From assembly GCA_003151535.1 (NCBI GenBank), contig PLXT01000134.1:14972-23343 (forward strand): a stretch of DNA of 8,372 nucleotides, in the 5' to 3' direction. Within the stretch, counting starts at the first letter, position 1. Every line of letters begins with the position of its first letter. Positions 6,406 through 8,372 of this stretch are shown here, piece after piece. Origin of the DNA: Methanobacterium sp. GTDB lineage: Archaea > Methanobacteriota > Methanobacteria > Methanobacteriales > Methanobacteriaceae. The translations under genes and the position numbers were made by a program. Below the pieces are notes generated by a model, which worked only from the letters and a program-made list of their open reading frames with translations, did not search any database and had not been told where the DNA came from.

Positions 6406-7344
6406 ATTAAGAATAAAAAAATAGTAGTCACAGGTGGTCTAGGCTTTATAGGATCACATATAGTTGAAGAACTTTATCAAGATAATGAAGTAATCATCAT
6501 AGATAATGAATCAACAGGTAAAATGGACAATATTAAACATCTAACGGATAGAGTAACTGTAAAATTAGGTGACATAAATAATATTAATCTTAACAAGATA
6601 TTCGAAGGATGTGACTATGTATTACATCAAGCAGCACTACCAAGTGTTCCCCGAAGTATTAAAGACCCATTAAAGTCTAATGAAGCAAACATCACCGGAA
6701 CATTGAAATTATTGAAAGCTGCAAGTGACTGTGATATTAAAAAAGTTGTTTTTGCTTCTTCATCTTCTGTTTACGGAGACACTCCTAAATTACCTAAAAT
6801 TGAAACAATGCCAATAAACCCAAAATCCCCTTATGCAGTAACCAAAGCAGCAGATGAAATGTACGGTAAGGTTTTTAAAGAAATATATGGACTACAAACA
6901 ATAGCCCTTCGATATTTCAATGTTTTCGGCCCTAGACAGGATCCTAATTCCCAGTATTCTGCTGTAATCCCTAAGTTTATAACTGCAATTACTAAGGGAG
7001 AATCTCCAACAGTTTATGGAGATGGAACACAAAGTAGAGACTTTACCTATGTAAAAAATGTTGTAGAAGCCAATATTAAAGCATGCCAATCTAAAGAAAC
7101 CGGCAATTTTAACATTGCATGCGGCAGAAGAATAATAATTAACGATCTTCTTAGAATGATTAATGAGCTTTTATGTAAAAACATCCAACCGGAATATGTT
7201 AATCCAAGACCCGGCGACATTAAACATTCACTTGCAGACATCAATGCAGCAAAATCATTTGGATACAACCCTAAAGACAACTTTACAGAAGAACTCGAAT
7301 TCACCATTGAATTTTTTCAGAGGATCAAAATAAATGAATTCTAA
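6406..7344 (+). CDS. WbpP-like UDP-GlcNAc 4-epimerase, apparent ATT start
   Basis: An SDR-family enzyme predicted to interconvert UDP-GlcNAc and UDP-GalNAc (or the uronic acid forms) with bound NAD+. Counting from ATT 6406 (312 residues), the dinucleotide motif TGGLGFIGSH is at 9-18, HQAALPSVPRS at 74-84, SSSSVYGD at 118-125, catalytic YAVTK at 143-147, and RYFNVFGPRQDPNSQYSAVI at 169-188. The last, with HQAALPSVPRS, is characteristic of the WbpP/WbgU group. The first in-frame ATG is 6523, which would delete the whole NAD-binding motif, so the real start must be upstream. An in-frame stop lies at 6370-6372 and no ATG, GTG or TTG follows it before 6427. A purine-rich ribosome binding site at 6392-6400 is five bases from ATT, where relatives would have ATG. 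The gene is divergent from the dehydrogenase. Confidence 0.85.
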   Translation: MKNKKIVVTGGLGFIGSHIVEELYQDNEVIIIDNESTGKMDNIKHLTDRVTVKLGDINNINLNKIFEGCDYVLHQAALPSVPRSIKDPLKSNEANITGTLKLLKAASDCDIKKVVFASSSSVYGDTPKLPKIETMPINPKSPYAVTKAADEMYGKVFKEIYGLQTIALRYFNVFGPRQDPNSQYSAVIPKFITAITKGESPTVYGDGTQSRDFTYVKNVVEANIKACQSKETGNFNIACGRRIIINDLLRMINELLCKNIQPEYVNPRPGDIKHSLADINAAKSFGYNPKDNFTEELEFTIEFFQRIKINEF

Positions 7345-7382
7345 AATAAAAGAAAAAACAGTATGCATTGTAGATTGTGCAA

Positions 7383-7389
7383 TTTTTTT
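7383..7389 (+). terminator. Possible T7 terminator after the epimerase gene
   Basis: A run of seven T residues lies about 40 bases after the epimerase stop in the 176-base gap before the flippase gene. It could end the epimerase transcript, as archaeal termination needs only a U-rich run. Nothing else confirms this. Confidence 0.3.
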
Positions 7390-7461
7390 AAGTAGTAGAA
7401 ATATTTCTGTAGAAAACCTTAATTTGCTAAAAAGATTTTGAGGTGGTACCCTTAATTTTAA

Positions 7462-7486
7462 TTCAATATAATATAATCATATTGAA
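7462..7486 (+). promoter_or_regulatory. TATA-containing inverted repeat upstream of the flippase pseudogene
   Basis: TTCAATAT and ATATTGAA form perfect 8-base arms around a 9-base spacer, and the structure contains TATAATATAA-like sequence. It ends 34 bases before ATG 7521, so it could be the promoter, possibly with an overlapping operator. In such AT-rich DNA a chance palindrome is also possible. Confidence 0.35.
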
Positions 7487-7520
7487 AAAATAAACAAATT
7501 TCAAATTCAAATATGAAACA

Positions 7521-8372
7521 ATGAATACAGTTCAAAGAATAATCAAAAATGTTGGCATTTTATTTGTTTCTCAGATGTTTAGCTTCATCTTAGGTTTTTT
7601 TACTTTAGTGTACTCAGCTAGATATCTTAGTGTAAAATGATTTGGAACTTCAGCACTCGCATTGGCATTTACCGGCATCTTCACCGTTTTAATGGATCTG
7701 GGATTAACAACGTTGACCATAAGGGAAGTAGCGCGAAATAAATCACTGGCTCAGAAATACATTTCAAATATCACACTTATAAAATATTATTGGGCATATT
7801 TACACTCATTTTAATCATTTTAATCGCTAATATTTTAGGTTACAATCACGATACCATATACACAATCTATTTCATTGCATTCTACACTATTTGTACTACA
7901 TTCTCTTTGTTATTTTATGCTATATTTCAAGCCAATGAAAAAATGGAATACAGATCATTGGGATTTATTTTAACAAACGGTTTAACTTTAATTGGTATTT
8001 TATTTGCAATTTATAACAAGTTTAATATTGTCCAATTTTCTTCTATTTATAGTATCGTTGGAGCTTTAACATAGATTATGTTATTCTTATTTTTACATAG
8101 AAATTTTCTTAGTCAAAATTTCATTTAATAAATCTCTTTGGATAAATTTAATAAAAGAAATTTGGCCTTTCGAATTGACAGGAATTTCCCTCAGCATATA
8201 TATAAATGGATTGATACCATTATTTATCTTCAATTCAATGAGCAGTTAGCATATATAGTGCTTCATTTAACTTAATGTCAATATTATTATTTATCCCCAT
8301 AGTTTTCAATAATGCCCTTTTTCCATTAATGTCAAATATTATATTTCTTTCTAAAGAGAATTTCTATAAACC
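7521..8372 (+). pseudogene. Wzx-type polysaccharide/oligosaccharide flippase, multiply broken, partial
   Basis: The pieces read as the N-terminal half of an MVF/Wzx family flippase, a membrane protein of 12-14 helices that moves lipid-linked glycans across the membrane. From ATG 7521, NVGILFVSQMFSFILGFF and LMDLGLTTLTIREVARNKSL are typical. Lesions seen: TGA at 7638-7640, where relatives have Gly before FG; loss of one A in the A run at 7781-7784; TAG at 8072-8074; TAA at 8126-8128 with a frame change just after; a frame change near 8199-8206, before WIDTIIYLQFNEQLAYI; and another near 8252-8258, before SASFNLMSILLFIPIVF. The frame then runs open to the window edge. An 852-base piece with six lesions cannot make a working transporter. 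No ribosome binding site is clear at 7521. Confidence 0.83.

Noticed and set aside
6892..7307. Two minus-strand frames of 65 and 86 codons
   Set aside because: They lie opposite the epimerase, whose motifs run through this whole stretch.
7351..7442. Short plus-strand frame (KTVCIVDCAIFLSS) after the epimerase
   Set aside because: It has no start codon, is not in the epimerase frame, and contains the T7 run; no evidence of coding.

Overview
The window looks like accessory chromosome from a methanogenic archaeon of the Methanobacteriaceae, probably Methanobrevibacter or a close relative. The evidence is the very AT-rich sequence, archaeal TATA boxes about 35-45 bases before starts, GGTGA-type ribosome binding sites, T-run ends instead of stem-loop terminators, and a zinc-ribbon membrane protein whose N-terminal Cys pattern is typical of that family. 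The genus is inference. No rRNA, tRNA or CRISPR array was seen.

Layout. 1-424: the left end of an IS200/IS605-type element, with the N-terminal 117 residues of TnpB (minus strand, cut by the window edge) and a GC-rich terminal hairpin. 499-1121: an intact VapBC toxin-antitoxin pair. 1122-1846: no intact gene, but a badly decayed minus-strand gene at about 1284-1773. 1847-3176: a minus-strand AlbA_2/Schlafen-type regulator with a GHKL-like ATPase domain, broken by four single-base insertions. 3387-4530: a two-gene minus-strand unit encoding a zinc-ribbon membrane protein and a DUF2085 membrane protein. 4942-6285: an intact UDP-N-acetylhexosamine 6-dehydrogenase (wecC-like, minus). 6406-7344: a divergent WbpP-like UDP-GlcNAc 4-epimerase (plus) whose full-length frame appears to begin at ATT. 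7521-8372: the first part of a Wzx-type flippase gene carrying at least six lesions.

How the genes fit. The epimerase, dehydrogenase and flippase are the usual parts of a surface-glycan locus: UDP-GlcNAc is epimerised to UDP-GalNAc and/or a UDP-HexNAc is oxidised to its uronic acid, and a lipid-linked product is flipped across the membrane. Here the dehydrogenase is intact, the epimerase has lost a normal start codon, and the flippase is destroyed, so the locus appears to be decaying. The left third is typical of a mobile or defence-like accessory zone: a transposon end, a toxin-antitoxin pair and two broken genes.

No clearly new biological system could be demonstrated. The points most worth a second look are the ATT-initiated epimerase, the four like-for-like +1 A insertions in the AlbA_2 gene, and the small zinc-ribbon/DUF2085 operon. 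The number of broken frames also makes assembly error a live alternative that only reads can settle.
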